64,000 nt of DNA, from assembly GCA_963715055.1 (NCBI GenBank), contig CAVQRB010000005.1, positions 62,001 through 126,000 of the forward strand, written 5' to 3'. The translations under genes and the position numbers were made by a program. The stretch is from CAVQRB01 sp963715055 (lineage in GTDB: Bacteria; Pseudomonadota; Alphaproteobacteria; Rhodobacterales; Rhodobacteraceae). The notes beneath the pieces were generated by a model. It was not told the origin of the DNA and did not search any database. It saw nothing but the letters and a program-made list of their open reading frames with translations. This document shows, piece by piece, positions 46,665 to 55,698 of this stretch; within the stretch, counting starts at the first letter, position 1; the number at the start of each line of letters is the position of its first letter.

Positions 46665-47254
46665 GCGACGCCGAAACCCTGAAAGTCTACGCCGAACAGG
46701 CCGAGGAATACGCGGCCCTGACCGATGACGTCAACGCCGCAGACCCGGTCCTTGCGGCCTTCATCGAGGCGCTGCCCAAGGGCGGCGCCGTGCTGGACCT
46801 TGGCTGCGGTCCGGGCGCATCGGCGGCGCAGATGGCGCAGGCAGGCCTCATCGTCGAGGCGGTCGATCCGGTCGCCGAAATGGTGGCGCTCGCGGGGCGG
46901 CATCCGGGCGTGACCGCGCGGCAGGCAAGCTTCGACGACATCGACGCGGTGGCGGTATACGATGGCATCTGGGCCAGTTTCTCGCTGCTGCACGCGCCCC
47001 GGGCCGATCTGCCGCGGCACCTTGCGGCCCTTACAAGGGCGCTGAAACCCGGCGGCCTCTTCCATATCGCCGTGAAGACCGGCACCGGCGAGACACGCGA
47101 CCGGCTTGGGCGGTTCTACACCTATTACACCGATGCCGAATTGAGCGGTCTTCTGGAGGCTGCAGGGCTGACCATCACGGCGCGCAGGACCGGCAGCGGC
47201 AAGGGACTGGACGGCACCGACGCCCCTTATATTGCGATCAGCGCCCATGCCTGA
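46661..47254 (+). CDS. SAM-dependent class I methyltransferase
   Basis: A 197-residue methyltransferase with GTG start at 46661, overlapping the DUF3429 stop by 4 nt. The SAM-binding motif I is VLDLGCGPGASAAQMAQAGL (about 45-64), with the acidic residue of motif II in EAVDP, and motif-IV-like YDGIWASFSLLHAPRADLPR. C-terminally it has GETRDRLGRFYTYYTDAELS. The substrate is unknown. Its 3' end overlaps rnhA by 8 nt, so it is translated as part of a coupled chain. Confidence 0.9.
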   Translation: MSDAETLKVYAEQAEEYAALTDDVNAADPVLAAFIEALPKGGAVLDLGCGPGASAAQMAQAGLIVEAVDPVAEMVALAGRHPGVTARQASFDDIDAVAVYDGIWASFSLLHAPRADLPRHLAALTRALKPGGLFHIAVKTGTGETRDRLGRFYTYYTDAELSGLLEAAGLTITARRTGSGKGLDGTDAPYIAISAHA

Positions 47255-47702
47255 GCTTTTCGCCTATACCGACGGGGCCTGTTCGGGCAATCCCGGCCCC
47301 GGCGGTTGGGGCGCGCTCCTGCGCGCGATGGAAGGCGAGACCGTCGTCAAGGAGCGGGAGTTGAAAGGCGGCGAGGCGCAGACCACCAACAACCGCATGG
47401 AACTGCTGGCGGCGATCAACGCGCTGGAATCCCTGAGCCGCGCGACGAAGATCACCATCGTGACCGACAGCAACTACGTCAAGAACGGCATCACCTCCTG
47501 GATCCACGGCTGGAAGCGCAACGGCTGGAAGAACGCGGCGAAAAAGCCGGTGGCCAATGCCGAGTTGTGGCAGCGGCTTGACGAGGCCAACGCCCGCCAC
47601 GACGTGACGTGGAAATGGGTCAAGGGTCATGCGGGCCATCCCGAGAACGAGCGTGCAGACGAGTTGGCGCGGGCCGGCATGGCGCCCTTCAAGCCGAAAT
47701 GA
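47247..47702 (+). CDS. rnhA: Ribonuclease HI
   Basis: Cuts RNA in RNA:DNA hybrids. I start at 47247 (MPELFAYTDGACSGNPGPGG), 151 residues. The catalytic acids lie in YTDGACSGNPG (Asp9), NNRMELLAAI (Glu), TDSNYVKNGI (Asp) and the His/Asp of GHAGHPENERADELA. It is full length with an intact handle region KRNGWKNAAKKPVANAELW. It overlaps the neighbours on both sides: 8 nt with the methyltransferase, 4 nt (ATGA) with the TRIC gene. Confidence 0.96.
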   Translation: MPELFAYTDGACSGNPGPGGWGALLRAMEGETVVKERELKGGEAQTTNNRMELLAAINALESLSRATKITIVTDSNYVKNGITSWIHGWKRNGWKNAAKKPVANAELWQRLDEANARHDVTWKWVKGHAGHPENERADELARAGMAPFKPK

Positions 47703-48322
47703 CCCTGCTGGCGTTTCTTGATTATGCCTCGGTGTTCATCTTCGCGCTGACCGGGGCACTGGTGGCAAGCCGCAAGCAGCTCGATCTGGTGGGCTTTGCC
47801 TTTGTCGCCTGCCTCACGGCTGTGGGCGGCGGCACGCTGCGTGACGTGCTGCTTGATCGCAACCCGATTTTCTGGATCGCGCAGCCAGCCTATATCGGCG
47901 TCGCCTGCGCCGCCGCGCTGATCGTGTTCCTGACGGCGCATCGGTTCGAAAGCCGCCTCAAGGCGCTCATTTGGCTCGACAGTCTCGCGCTTGCGGTCGC
48001 CGTGCCCGCAGGCACCGGCGTGGCGCTGGCGCTCGGGCAGCCGGTGCTGGTGGTGGTGCTGATGGGCACGATCACCGGCTGCATGGGCGGGCTCCTGCGC
48101 GATGTGGTGCTGGACGACGTGCCCACGGTTCTGAAACAGGGCGAGCTTTACGTCACCGCGGCCTTTGCCGGGGCGACCGTCGCCGCCTTTCTGGCACCCC
48201 ATGTGGTGCATCCGCTTCTGCCGCTGGCCGCCTGCGCGGGTGTGACATGGGCGCTCAGGGCAGGCTCGCTGGCCTTCGGCTGGAAGCTGCCCGTCTACAA
48301 GAGCCGCCCGCCGCGGGTCTGA
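47699..48322 (+). CDS. TRIC/UPF0126-family membrane protein
   Basis: A 207-residue protein of the trimeric intracellular cation channel (TRIC, UPF0126) family, with about seven membrane segments and an internal repeat. The two glycine-rich signatures are VGGGTLRDVLLDRNP and GCMGGLLRDVVLDDVP, one per repeat, marking a potassium-channel-like fold in this family. The ATG at 47699 overlaps the rnhA stop. It is the last gene of the coupled run; the next gene is convergent, 8 nt on. Confidence 0.9.
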   Translation: MTLLAFLDYASVFIFALTGALVASRKQLDLVGFAFVACLTAVGGGTLRDVLLDRNPIFWIAQPAYIGVACAAALIVFLTAHRFESRLKALIWLDSLALAVAVPAGTGVALALGQPVLVVVLMGTITGCMGGLLRDVVLDDVPTVLKQGELYVTAAFAGATVAAFLAPHVVHPLLPLAACAGVTWALRAGSLAFGWKLPVYKSRPPRV

Positions 48323-48330
48323 GCCCTTCG

Positions 48331-48672
48331 TCAGAGCCGGATCACGTAGTCCTTGACCGTGGTCTCGATCACTTCCCAGACGCCCTTGAAGCCGGGGCGG
48401 ATCAGGAAGCTCATGCCTTCCTTCAAGACCTGCGTGCTGCCGTCCTCGCCATGCAGAACGGAATGGCCCGCGCGGATGCGACAGTATTCCCATTCGTCGT
48501 AACTTATGCGCCAGGCACCCGGCGTGGACTGCCAGATGCCCGCGTAGAGCCCGTCCAGCTCCTCGATGCTCCAGGTCGTGAAGACAGGATCGCCCGAGAC
48601 GAGTTTCTCCGGCGCGGGGCGTTCGGTGACCGGGCTGACGGCGGCAGGGTCGATCGGTTGGAAATGGTCCAT
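48331..48672 (-). CDS. Cupin-domain protein
   Basis: A 113-residue small beta-barrel protein. I start at 48672 (MDHFQPIDPAAVSPVTERPA). Cupin features are SPDFTTWSIEEL-like beginning (VFTTWSIEEL), EWEYCRIRAGHSVLHGEDGS, and TQVLKEGMSFLIRPGFKGVW. The histidines are fewer than in metal-binding cupins, so enzyme activity is doubtful. It matches the short cupins (DUF861-like) found as single genes. It converges on the TRIC gene. Confidence 0.85.
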   Translation of the reverse strand: MDHFQPIDPAAVSPVTERPAPEKLVSGDPVFTTWSIEELDGLYAGIWQSTPGAWRISYDEWEYCRIRAGHSVLHGEDGSTQVLKEGMSFLIRPGFKGVWEVIETTVKDYVIRL

Positions 48673-48890
48673 GCGTGAAACTCCCTCTGGCTGCGCCCGG
48701 CATAACCGGATGCCCGGAACTTGGCAATTCCGGAGCCGCACGCGGGCCCTCGTGACGATGCCATCGCCCCACCCGACCGGCGGCGCCCGCTGCGACATCT
48801 TGTACTTTCCGCGTGACACCCCAGTGTCACTTTCCTATGGTCCGCCCACACAAAGCGGGGAAATACCCGCGTGTCACATGGGAGGATCCA

Positions 48891-49859
48891 ATGACAAACC
48901 GTCTTTTCAAGGCGCTCTTGACGAGTGCCGCGCTTACCTTGGGTGCAGCCGGCGCTGCATCCGCGGCCGAGTGCATCGCCCCCGCCAACCCCGGCGGAGG
49001 CTGGGATTTCACCTGCCGGCAGATCGGCAAGATCATGTTCGACATCGGTGTCGTGGACAAGCCGGTGCAGGTCACCAACATGGCCGGCGCGGGCGGCGGT
49101 CTGGCCTATACCTATGTGGTCACCGACCGCAACGACGACCCGGACCTGATCGTCGCCGCCTCCACCGCCACCACCACGCGCCTTGCGCAGAATGCCTATG
49201 CCGGCATGACCGCCGACCAGGTGCGCTTCGTGGGCGCCATCGGCGCTGACCCGGGCGTGATCGTCGTGGGCAAGGACAGCCCCTTCCAGTCGCTGAAGGA
49301 TCTGGTCGATGCAACTCTGGCGGATCCGGGCTCGGTAGCTTTCGCGGGCGGCTCCGCGGCGGGCGGCTTTGACCACATGAAACCTCTGATGGTCCTCAAG
49401 ACCGCCGGCTTCACCGACATCCGCTCGATCAAGTACATCGGCGTCGACGGCGGTGCCGATGCGATCACCCAGACCGTTGGCGGCTTCACCCAGGCGATGT
49501 CGGGCGACATGTCCGAGGTCGTGGGCTTCCTCAAGGCGGGCGAGATCCGCGTGCTGGCGGTGCTCACCGACGAGCGGGTGCCGGGCTTCGAGGACATTCC
49601 GACGGCCATCGAGCAGGGTTATGACGTGACGGCGGTGAACTGGCGCGGCATGTATGTGCCCAAGGGCATCTCCGACGAGCAGTTCAACGTCTGGGCCGAG
49701 AAGCTTCAGGCGGTGGCGGATTCCGCCGAGTGGCAGGAAGCCATGGCCGCAAACGGTCTGGCGCCCTTCACCAAGGTCGGCGTGGATTTCCAGAGCTACG
49801 TGGACACCCGCGTCGAGGAAATCAACGCGCTCTCCAAGGAACTGGGAGTGATCCAGTAA
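48891..49859 (+). CDS. tctC: Tripartite tricarboxylate transporter substrate-binding protein
   Basis: Periplasmic solute receptor (Bug/TctC family) of a TTT transporter. I start at 48891 (MTNRLFKALLTSAALTLGAA) with GGGAGGA 5 nt upstream; the signal peptide ends near ASA-AE. It has 322 residues. TctC landmarks are APANPGGGWDFTCRQIGKIM, NMAGAGGGLAYTYV and SAEWQEAMAANGLAP. The ligand (a di- or tricarboxylate) cannot be told. Genes tctB and tctA follow with overlapping or adjacent ends. Confidence 0.95.
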   Translation: MTNRLFKALLTSAALTLGAAGAASAAECIAPANPGGGWDFTCRQIGKIMFDIGVVDKPVQVTNMAGAGGGLAYTYVVTDRNDDPDLIVAASTATTTRLAQNAYAGMTADQVRFVGAIGADPGVIVVGKDSPFQSLKDLVDATLADPGSVAFAGGSAAGGFDHMKPLMVLKTAGFTDIRSIKYIGVDGGADAITQTVGGFTQAMSGDMSEVVGFLKAGEIRVLAVLTDERVPGFEDIPTAIEQGYDVTAVNWRGMYVPKGISDEQFNVWAEKLQAVADSAEWQEAMAANGLAPFTKVGVDFQSYVDTRVEEINALSKELGVIQ

Positions 49860-50296
49860 TGGCAAGTGACCGGATTTTCGGTCTGGTCACGCTCTTTGTG
49901 GCGCTCGCGTATATCGCGGGCGCCACGCAGATTCAGACCAGCTTTCTCGCCGATCCCGTAGGGCCCAAGGCCTTTCCGATCCTGATCGGCGCGGTCGCGG
50001 CACTCTGTTCGCTTTACATGATCGTGCGGCCCGACCCCGATCCCGACTGGCCCAGTGCGCGCACGTGGGGGGCGCTGTTGGTGGCCGTCATCGTGCTCGT
50101 CGCCTATGCCTACGCCCTGAAACCGATGGGCTTCATCGTGCCGACGGCGATCGCGGCTGGAATTCTCAGCTACCAGATATCCCCCAATCCCAAGGCCGCC
50201 GTGGCGGCGGGCTGCGGGCTGTCGCTGGGTCTCTTCATCCTGTTCAAATACGCATTGGGATTGAGCCTCTTCGCCTTCCCGAGAGGAATGTTCTGA
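49859..50296 (+). CDS. tctB: Tripartite tricarboxylate transporter small membrane subunit
   Basis: Four-helix small membrane subunit of the TTT transporter, 145 residues from the ATG at 49859, which shares its first base with the tctC stop. Membrane spans are near 7-25 (LVTLFVALAYIAGATQI), 35-55 (AFPILIGAVAALCSLYMIV), 75-97 (TWGALLVAVIVLVAYAYAL) and 100-140. It partners with TctA in the inner membrane, driven by an ion gradient. Confidence 0.93.
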   Translation: MASDRIFGLVTLFVALAYIAGATQIQTSFLADPVGPKAFPILIGAVAALCSLYMIVRPDPDPDWPSARTWGALLVAVIVLVAYAYALKPMGFIVPTAIAAGILSYQISPNPKAAVAAGCGLSLGLFILFKYALGLSLFAFPRGMF

Positions 50297-50297
50297 C

Positions 50298-51803
50298 ATG
50301 GAACTGATGTCCAATCTCGCGCTGGGGTTCTCCATCGCGCTCTCGCCCTACACGCTGCTTTTGGCCATCGTCGGCTGCTTTCTCGGGACGATCATCGGCG
50401 CGCTGCCGGGGCTTGGGCCCTCGAACGGCGTGGCGATCCTCATTCCGCTGACCTTCACGCTCGGCCTCGATGCGACATCGGCGCTGGTTCTGATGACCTC
50501 CGTCTACTACGGCGCGATGTACGGCGGGCGGATCTCCTCGATCCTGCTCAACATTCCGGGCGATGAGCCTGCGCTGATGACCACGCTCGACGGCTACCCG
50601 ATGGCCAAGCAGGGACGCGCGGGCGACGCGCTGGTGCTCTCCGGCGTCGCGTCCTTCGTAGGGGCTTTTCTCGCGACCATCGGTCTGATGCTGCTGGCAC
50701 CGATGCTGGCGCGGGTGGCCTATCTTTTCGGTCCGGCTGAGTATTTCGCCCTCTATCTTCTGGCCTTCTGCACCTTGGGTGGCATGGCCTCGAACAACCA
50801 GGCGAAGGCAGCGCTCGCCTCCTGTCTCGGGCTGGGCATCGCCATGATCGGGGTGGACAGCTCATCCGGCATGCCACGGCTGACAGGGGGCAACCTGCAC
50901 CTTTTTGACGGTATCGACTTCCTCGTCGCCATCGTGGGGCTCTTCGCCATTGCCGAGGTCTTCTTCTTCATCGAAAGCCACGGCAAAGGCTCCTCCATCG
51001 GCGTGGTGCTCGACAAGGTGCGCATCCCCTGGAAGGACATCCGGGACACCAAATGGACGATGCTGCGCGCCTCGGGCGTGGGCTTCATCGCGGGCATCCT
51101 GCCGGGTGCCGGGGCGTCGCTGGGCTCCTTCCTCGCCTATATGTCGGAGAAGTCCATCGCCGGAAAGAACGGCGGCTTCGGCACCGGCGCACCCAAAGGC
51201 GTGGCAGCGCCGGAAGCGGGCAACAACGCGGCAGCGGGCGGCGCGCTGGTCCCGATGCTGACGCTGGGCGTACCGGGTTCGGGAACCACGGCGGTGCTGC
51301 TGGCGCTCCTGATGACGCTCAACATCACGCCGGGGCCGACGCTTTTCACCGACCGGCCCGAGGTGGTCTGGGGCCTGATCGCCTCGCTGCTGATCGCCAA
51401 CATCGTTCTTTTGCTGATGAACGTGCCGATGGTGAAGGTCTTCGTGAAGATCCTGATGGTGCCCGCCTGGGTGCTGCTGCCGGGGGTCACGATGATCTCC
51501 TTCGTGGGCATCTACTCGCTCTCTGGCAGCTACTTCGACCTGCTGCTGATGGTGGCTTTCGGGGCGCTCGGCTACATCCTGCGCAAGCTCGACGTGCCGA
51601 CGGTGCCGGTGATCCTTGGCATCCTGCTGGGCGGCAACATGGAAGACGCACTGCGCCGCGCCATGGTGCTTTCGGACGGCGATTTCACCTTCCTCTTCTC
51701 CACACCGATCTCCATCGGTCTCTGGATCGCGGCAATTCTCGGCTTCGTGGCGCCGATGTTCCTGCGCAACGTGCTGAAGAAACCGCAGGCGATCACTGAC
51801 TGA
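50298..51803 (+). CDS. tctA: Tripartite tricarboxylate transporter large permease subunit
   Basis: Large membrane subunit of the TTT transporter, 501 residues with about 12 membrane segments. Signature sequences are GTIIGALPGLGPSNGVAILI, the second loop GFIAGILPGAGASLGSFLAY, and NNAAAGGALVPMLTLGVPGS (the conserved substrate/ion sites). It starts at 50298, 1 nt after tctB. Its last base region overlaps the AtuA-like start (TGATG). Confidence 0.95.
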   Translation: MELMSNLALGFSIALSPYTLLLAIVGCFLGTIIGALPGLGPSNGVAILIPLTFTLGLDATSALVLMTSVYYGAMYGGRISSILLNIPGDEPALMTTLDGYPMAKQGRAGDALVLSGVASFVGAFLATIGLMLLAPMLARVAYLFGPAEYFALYLLAFCTLGGMASNNQAKAALASCLGLGIAMIGVDSSSGMPRLTGGNLHLFDGIDFLVAIVGLFAIAEVFFFIESHGKGSSIGVVLDKVRIPWKDIRDTKWTMLRASGVGFIAGILPGAGASLGSFLAYMSEKSIAGKNGGFGTGAPKGVAAPEAGNNAAAGGALVPMLTLGVPGSGTTAVLLALLMTLNITPGPTLFTDRPEVVWGLIASLLIANIVLLLMNVPMVKVFVKILMVPAWVLLPGVTMISFVGIYSLSGSYFDLLLMVAFGALGYILRKLDVPTVPVILGILLGGNMEDALRRAMVLSDGDFTFLFSTPISIGLWIAAILGFVAPMFLRNVLKKPQAITD

Positions 51804-53158
51804 TGGTACGCGTGCTGATACCTTCCGGTGCGCTTGGACTGAACTACGACCAGGAGGCCTTGCAGCGCGGCATCGCTGCAAGGCCTGACCTGATCGCCAT
51901 CGACGGCGGCTCCACGGACAGCGGTCCTTCCTACCTCGGGCGCGGCGTGTCGAAATACGCGCGCTCCTCGACCAAGCTCGAATGGGCGGGGCTGATGGAG
52001 GCGCGGGCGCAAGCCGGCGTTCCGCTGGTCATCGGCACGGCGGGCACTTGCGGCACCGATGCGGCGGTGGACTGGATGCTCGACATCACCCGGGAAATCG
52101 CCGCCGAACAGGGCCGGCCGCTCAAACTCGCGGTGTTGCGCAGTTCGCAGGATCCGGAGGCCATCGCGAAGGCACATGCCGCAGGGCGTGTACATGCGCT
52201 CGGCAATGCGCCCGAGATAAACGGCGACACCCTTCTCGCCTGTTCCAACATCGTGGCCCTTGCCGGGGCGGAACAGATCACGGCGGCGCTTGCGACCGGT
52301 GCGGACATCGTGATCGCCGGGCGCACGACGGATACGGCGATCATCGCCGCCCTGCCACTGGCGCGCGGGTGTCATGCAGGCGGTGCCTGGCATGGCGCCA
52401 AGATCGGCGAATGCGGCGCGCTTTGCGCCACCAACCCGCAGTCGGGCGTGATCCAGATCGACTTCGACGGCGAAGGCTTCACCGTCACCCCGCTGGCGGA
52501 GGGCTCGCATGCCTCGCCGCATACGGTTTCCGCGCATATGCTTTATGAAAACTCCGACCCCTTCATCCTGTTCGAGCCCGGCGGGCATCTTGACGTGACC
52601 GCGGCCCGCTACCACGCGCTCGACGACACCTCGGTGCGGGTGACGGGATCGACATGGGTGCCGTCGGAGCGTTACACCGTCAAACTCGAAGGGGCGCGGC
52701 CCGCCGGGTTCCGTACCGTGGCGATCGCCTTGCTGCGCGATCCGCATTACGTGGCAAATGCCGGCGCCTGGGCAGAGGACATCGTCGCAAAATGCCGCGC
52801 CAAGGTGGTGCAGCGCATTGGGCTCGCGCCCGAAGACTTCACGCTGGAGATCCGCCTGATCGGGCAGACGGCCAGTTTCGGCGCGTTGGAAACGCGGCAA
52901 GGCGATCCGGTGGAACTCGGCGCCATCGGCATCATCACCGCGCCCACGGAAGCGCAGGCCGCGGAGATCGGCAAAATGCTGAACCCCTACCTGCTGCACC
53001 ATCCGCTGACCCGCGAGGAAGAGCAGCCGACATTCGCCTTCCTGTTCTCGCCGCCCGAGATGCACATGGGCCAGGTCTATGAATTTGCCCTGAACCATGT
53101 GCTGGAACTCGATGACCCGATGGAGGCCTTCCGGCTGGAGGTGATCGACCTTGCCTGA
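51803..53158 (+). CDS. AtuA-like (DUF1446) protein
   Basis: A 451-residue cytoplasmic protein of the acyclic-terpene-utilisation AtuA/DUF1446 family, with no signal peptide. N-terminal motif is IAIDGGSTDSGPSYLGRGVS, then IGTAGTCGTDAAVDWMLDIT and GNAPEINGDTLLACSNIVAL. The DGGSxDSG motif near residues 33-40 looks like a phosphate or carboxylate-binding loop. AtuA was named from citronellol degradation in Pseudomonas, but its reaction is not clear. The transporter in front suggests a carboxylic acid substrate. It overlaps tctA and the DUF4387 gene. Confidence 0.88.
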   Translation: MVRVLIPSGALGLNYDQEALQRGIAARPDLIAIDGGSTDSGPSYLGRGVSKYARSSTKLEWAGLMEARAQAGVPLVIGTAGTCGTDAAVDWMLDITREIAAEQGRPLKLAVLRSSQDPEAIAKAHAAGRVHALGNAPEINGDTLLACSNIVALAGAEQITAALATGADIVIAGRTTDTAIIAALPLARGCHAGGAWHGAKIGECGALCATNPQSGVIQIDFDGEGFTVTPLAEGSHASPHTVSAHMLYENSDPFILFEPGGHLDVTAARYHALDDTSVRVTGSTWVPSERYTVKLEGARPAGFRTVAIALLRDPHYVANAGAWAEDIVAKCRAKVVQRIGLAPEDFTLEIRLIGQTASFGALETRQGDPVELGAIGIITAPTEAQAAEIGKMLNPYLLHHPLTREEEQPTFAFLFSPPEMHMGQVYEFALNHVLELDDPMEAFRLEVIDLA

Positions 53159-53450
53159 ACTCCGCAGCCTCGTCACGAAAGTCCGCTCCAAGAACGCAGG
53201 GCCCTTCTGGCTGACCATCGACATCTTCTGCGGCTCGGAAGCAGCCTTCGAACGGGTGTGCCGCGACCTCTCGACCAGTCGGGTGGCAGAGGTCTTCGGG
53301 ACCGAGGGGCAGTCGGTCAAACGCTTCGACATCCCCGACCTTGCGGTGATCAAGTTCAGTCTCCCGCGCCCGCAGATCCAGGGCTCGGTCGCGGATCGCG
53401 ACATGCACGGCGCGTCATGGGCAGCCCTTCTGGGCGAGGTCGAGATCTGA
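53151..53450 (+). CDS. DUF4387-family protein
   Basis: A 99-residue protein with a TTG start at 53151 (product begins PELRSLVTKVRSKNAGPFWL after the start), overlapping the AtuA-like gene by 8 nt. DUF4387 landmarks are RSKNAGPFWLTIDIFCGSEA, FERV, and DMHGASWAALLGEVEI. DUF4387 is almost always next to an AtuA-like gene or fused to it, so the two are probably subunits or successive domains of one enzyme. The reaction is unknown. A terminator follows directly. Confidence 0.88.
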   Translation: MPELRSLVTKVRSKNAGPFWLTIDIFCGSEAAFERVCRDLSTSRVAEVFGTEGQSVKRFDIPDLAVIKFSLPRPQIQGSVADRDMHGASWAALLGEVEI

Positions 53451-53478
53451 GCCGCAAGTCCCAGTTGCGGCTTTACTT
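53451..53478 (+). terminator. Terminator after the tct-atuA-DUF4387 operon
   Basis: Immediately after the DUF4387 stop a 7-bp stem GCCGCAA/TTGCGGC with a 7-nt loop is followed by TTTACTTTGATTTTC, T-rich but interrupted. It closes the operon 33 nt before tRNA-Arg. Confidence 0.65.
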
Positions 53479-53511
53479 TGATTTTCGATGAAGGGTATCA
53501 CGGCGGGGCGC

Positions 53512-53588
53512 GGTCCCTTAGCTCAGCTGGATAGAGCAATCGCCTTCTAAGCGATCGGTCGAGGGTTCGAATCCTTCAGGGACCGCCA
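53512..53588 (+). tRNA. tRNA-Arg (TCT anticodon)
   Basis: Full cloverleaf of 77 nt: acceptor GGTCCCT pairs with AGGGACC. The D arm is GCTCAGCTGGATAGAGC, the anticodon stem ATCGC/GCGAT encloses CTTCTAA with anticodon TCT (reads AGA), and the T arm contains GAGGGTTCGAATCC. The 3' CCA is encoded. tRNA-Arg(TCT) genes are common integration sites; the gene-poor region that follows fits that, though no repeated att copy was found. Confidence 0.96.
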
Positions 53589-53995
53589 GATCAATCCGCT
53601 GCGCTGATCATCAGACGCCAACGACATCATGCCTGCCTTACCTCTGATTGCTTGGGCAAGAAAAACACCGGTACGCTTCGTCGGCTCATACGCGCACCGG
53701 CTTGCCCGACACGCGTGAAAAGTGGGAGCCGGGAGCCGGCTGCGGAGAGGTCATGATGTCCAAGGCCGGAAGCAGGCCAAGCCTTGCATCCCGGAGGCAT
53801 CGATGCCTGGTGGATCGCTTGGGTGCGGTATCGCGTGACTGGGTGTACCGGCCAGCTGGGATGATCAGACCGGATGCCCCGGTACGGGTCGCGCACTCCA
53901 GACGAGACCATGAAATGGCCGATCGACCGGAACATGGCCCGCGACACATCGGACATGCAGATTGCATCCTTCGGCAGGCATGCCCGCAGAAGCGG
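53589..53995. other. Gene-poor stretch directly after tRNA-Arg
   Basis: About 400 nt with no supported gene. The small open frames on both strands (for example 53627-53956 minus) lack ribosome-binding sites and family likeness. It is the left part of the region lying between tRNA-Arg and the flagellar cluster. Confidence 0.5.
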
Positions 53996-54253
53996 TCACG
54001 CCGGTTTTTCGACACTGACGCGGGTCGTGTTGATGACCGTGCCATCGGCATCACAGGTAAAGCGCACCCGGATGCGCTTGTACCAAAAGGTCAATCGCAC
54101 GGTGCCGGCATCTTCATCGACACCGGTTTCGAACCGGCTGGTGATATCGCCGGATCGCATTAGTGCCAGGACATCGGCGGGCGCGAGGCCCAGCAACTTG
54201 CCAAGATCTGTCGCCTCGATCGTGGGATTGGGCTGGGTCAAATCGATCTTCAT
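53996..54253 (-). CDS. DUF6522-family small protein
   Basis: An 85-residue cytoplasmic protein, MKIDLTQPNPTIEATDLGKL at the start. It contains LGLAPADVLALMRSGDITSR, ETGVDEDAGTVRLTFWYKRI and FTCDADGTVINTTRVSV, which I recall as DUF6522. The family is small, of unknown function, and often found near respiration or nitrogen-oxide genes, but no such genes are here. It is the only convincing intact gene in the roughly 3.1 kb between tRNA-Arg and fliP, and may be a survivor of a decayed island. Confidence 0.8.
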   Translation of the reverse strand: MKIDLTQPNPTIEATDLGKLLGLAPADVLALMRSGDITSRFETGVDEDAGTVRLTFWYKRIRVRFTCDADGTVINTTRVSVEKPA

Positions 54254-55698
54254 GGGTCAGTCTCGCACATCGACAGTCTGCTTTGGCCGCCTGGAGCGAA
54301 GCAGAGAGTTGCAGATCGGCACGCGCTTCGCGATAGAAAACTGTATAGGCAGTTGTGGCAGCTCGTTCCAGCTTTCTACCCGCATATGGAACGAGGCAAA
54401 GGCACGCATCGCCCGGCAATCGCGAGAACGCGCGGAAATGGCCGTCCGATGCGGCCGGTTCCGTCTTTCATCCCGCCAAAACGGCGAGAGGAACTGGTCG
54501 CAGGGGAAGCGAAAAATCACTGAGACGCTCGAGGGCTTGCAAGGGAGCACCTGGCGACCGACGTCACATCCGGCATCGTTTGGAAGTCGCCCCCACGACA
54601 CCTGCAGGCTGCAGTTCCGCCGTCTCGTTTTCGAGAAAGAGTTCCGTCGCCTGTCCGAAGCGACCCGGGCGGTGCAACAGAATGAAACGACGTGGCGATG
54701 CTGTTGTCCGGGCGAGATGCGACATGATTTCGGGACGGTCTCGCGGAGGTACTTCTTGCGGCAGCCTTCTGGTGTTTGGAGGTTTTGCCTCACCGACTGC
54801 CGCGCATTGCATGGCAATGGTGCAAAAGCGGTTTGCCGAGCCGAGGGCAGATCTTGTCGCACACTGACTGAGGCCACTCGAATGCGGTTTCGGGGCTATA
54901 GGTGTCGACTCGCTGGATTTCAGCGGCTGGATCGCGGCGGGATATTCCTGCCAAACGTTCTCGACCGAGCGCCGCTTGCCTTGGATCAGCGCTCGCGATC
55001 CGGCAATCAACTCCAAGAAATTCCGGTTGAAAAGTCAGCATCCTTGGGGCCCGACGTCAACTGCCGACCAGCATTCAATAATCTGAGTTGTCTGAAACCC
55101 CCGCTCGCGACATGCACGACGAAACTGGCGCCTTTCCACAGTCAAAGCCATTCTCGTTACCGATGGACCGGTTTGCCCCATGATTGTGTGGTCAACGACG
55201 CATGGGTTCAAATGTATTGGAACCAAAGCCAGCAAGAACAACCAAAAGAGCAAAGTGCTTTGCAGACATTGGAAGCGCTCCGCCCGCCACAAGCAGTTCA
55301 CATTCCGCAAATGCAAGGTCATTGCAAAGGCGATTTGCCTTCACCTGTGGCAGCAGTCTATTGAGTTGACGTCGTCCGGCACGAAAGGCATCGTTGACCA
55401 TCGCGTGCACCGGGTTCTTGCCATTACTTACCCCTGCGCCTGGATCATGACACACTGCGAGCCCGCCGCTGTATCGAAACAATGGACGTGATCACCTGAT
55501 GGAAGTGGCACTAGTCTTAATTTCTGTTGTGGCTTTTGCATAGTTTGCTTGGAAGTTGTTTGTTTGGGTAGGTGACATGGCCGAAAGGCGCAACCAAGAT
55601 CGGTTTCTCTGGCAAGTTGCTGCTCTCTTTATAAATCCGATTTCAGCAATGCTACTGCTTTGGTTATTTTGCAGCGTCAAAGGCAATCAAAGGAAAAC
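54254..55698. other. About 1.4 kb without a supported gene (decayed DNA)
   Basis: Frames on both strands here (for example 54257-54877 minus and 54355-54867 plus) are rich in rare residue runs, lack convincing starts and resemble no family I know. The right part (about 55030-55690) is visibly more AT-rich than the flanks. The region ends at a decayed IS3-type element. I read it as remnant sequence rather than a coding block. Confidence 0.5.

Noticed and set aside
51572..53404. 610-codon minus-strand open frame
   Set aside because: Antisense to tctA, the AtuA-like gene and DUF4387; composition typical of a shadow.
53566..53588. Possible att core at the tRNA-Arg 3' end
   Set aside because: No second copy of the tRNA 3' end was found up to 64 kb and no integrase gene is present, so an attachment site is not claimed.
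54257..54877. 206-codon minus-strand open frame
   Set aside because: Upstream of the DUF6522 gene in the same direction, but rich in Arg, Cys and Ser with no family likeness and no ribosome-binding site.
53874..55364. 496-codon plus-strand open frame in the gene-poor region
   Set aside because: Antisense to the DUF6522 gene at its left end, and the rest has no recognisable domain, weak start context and abrupt composition changes.
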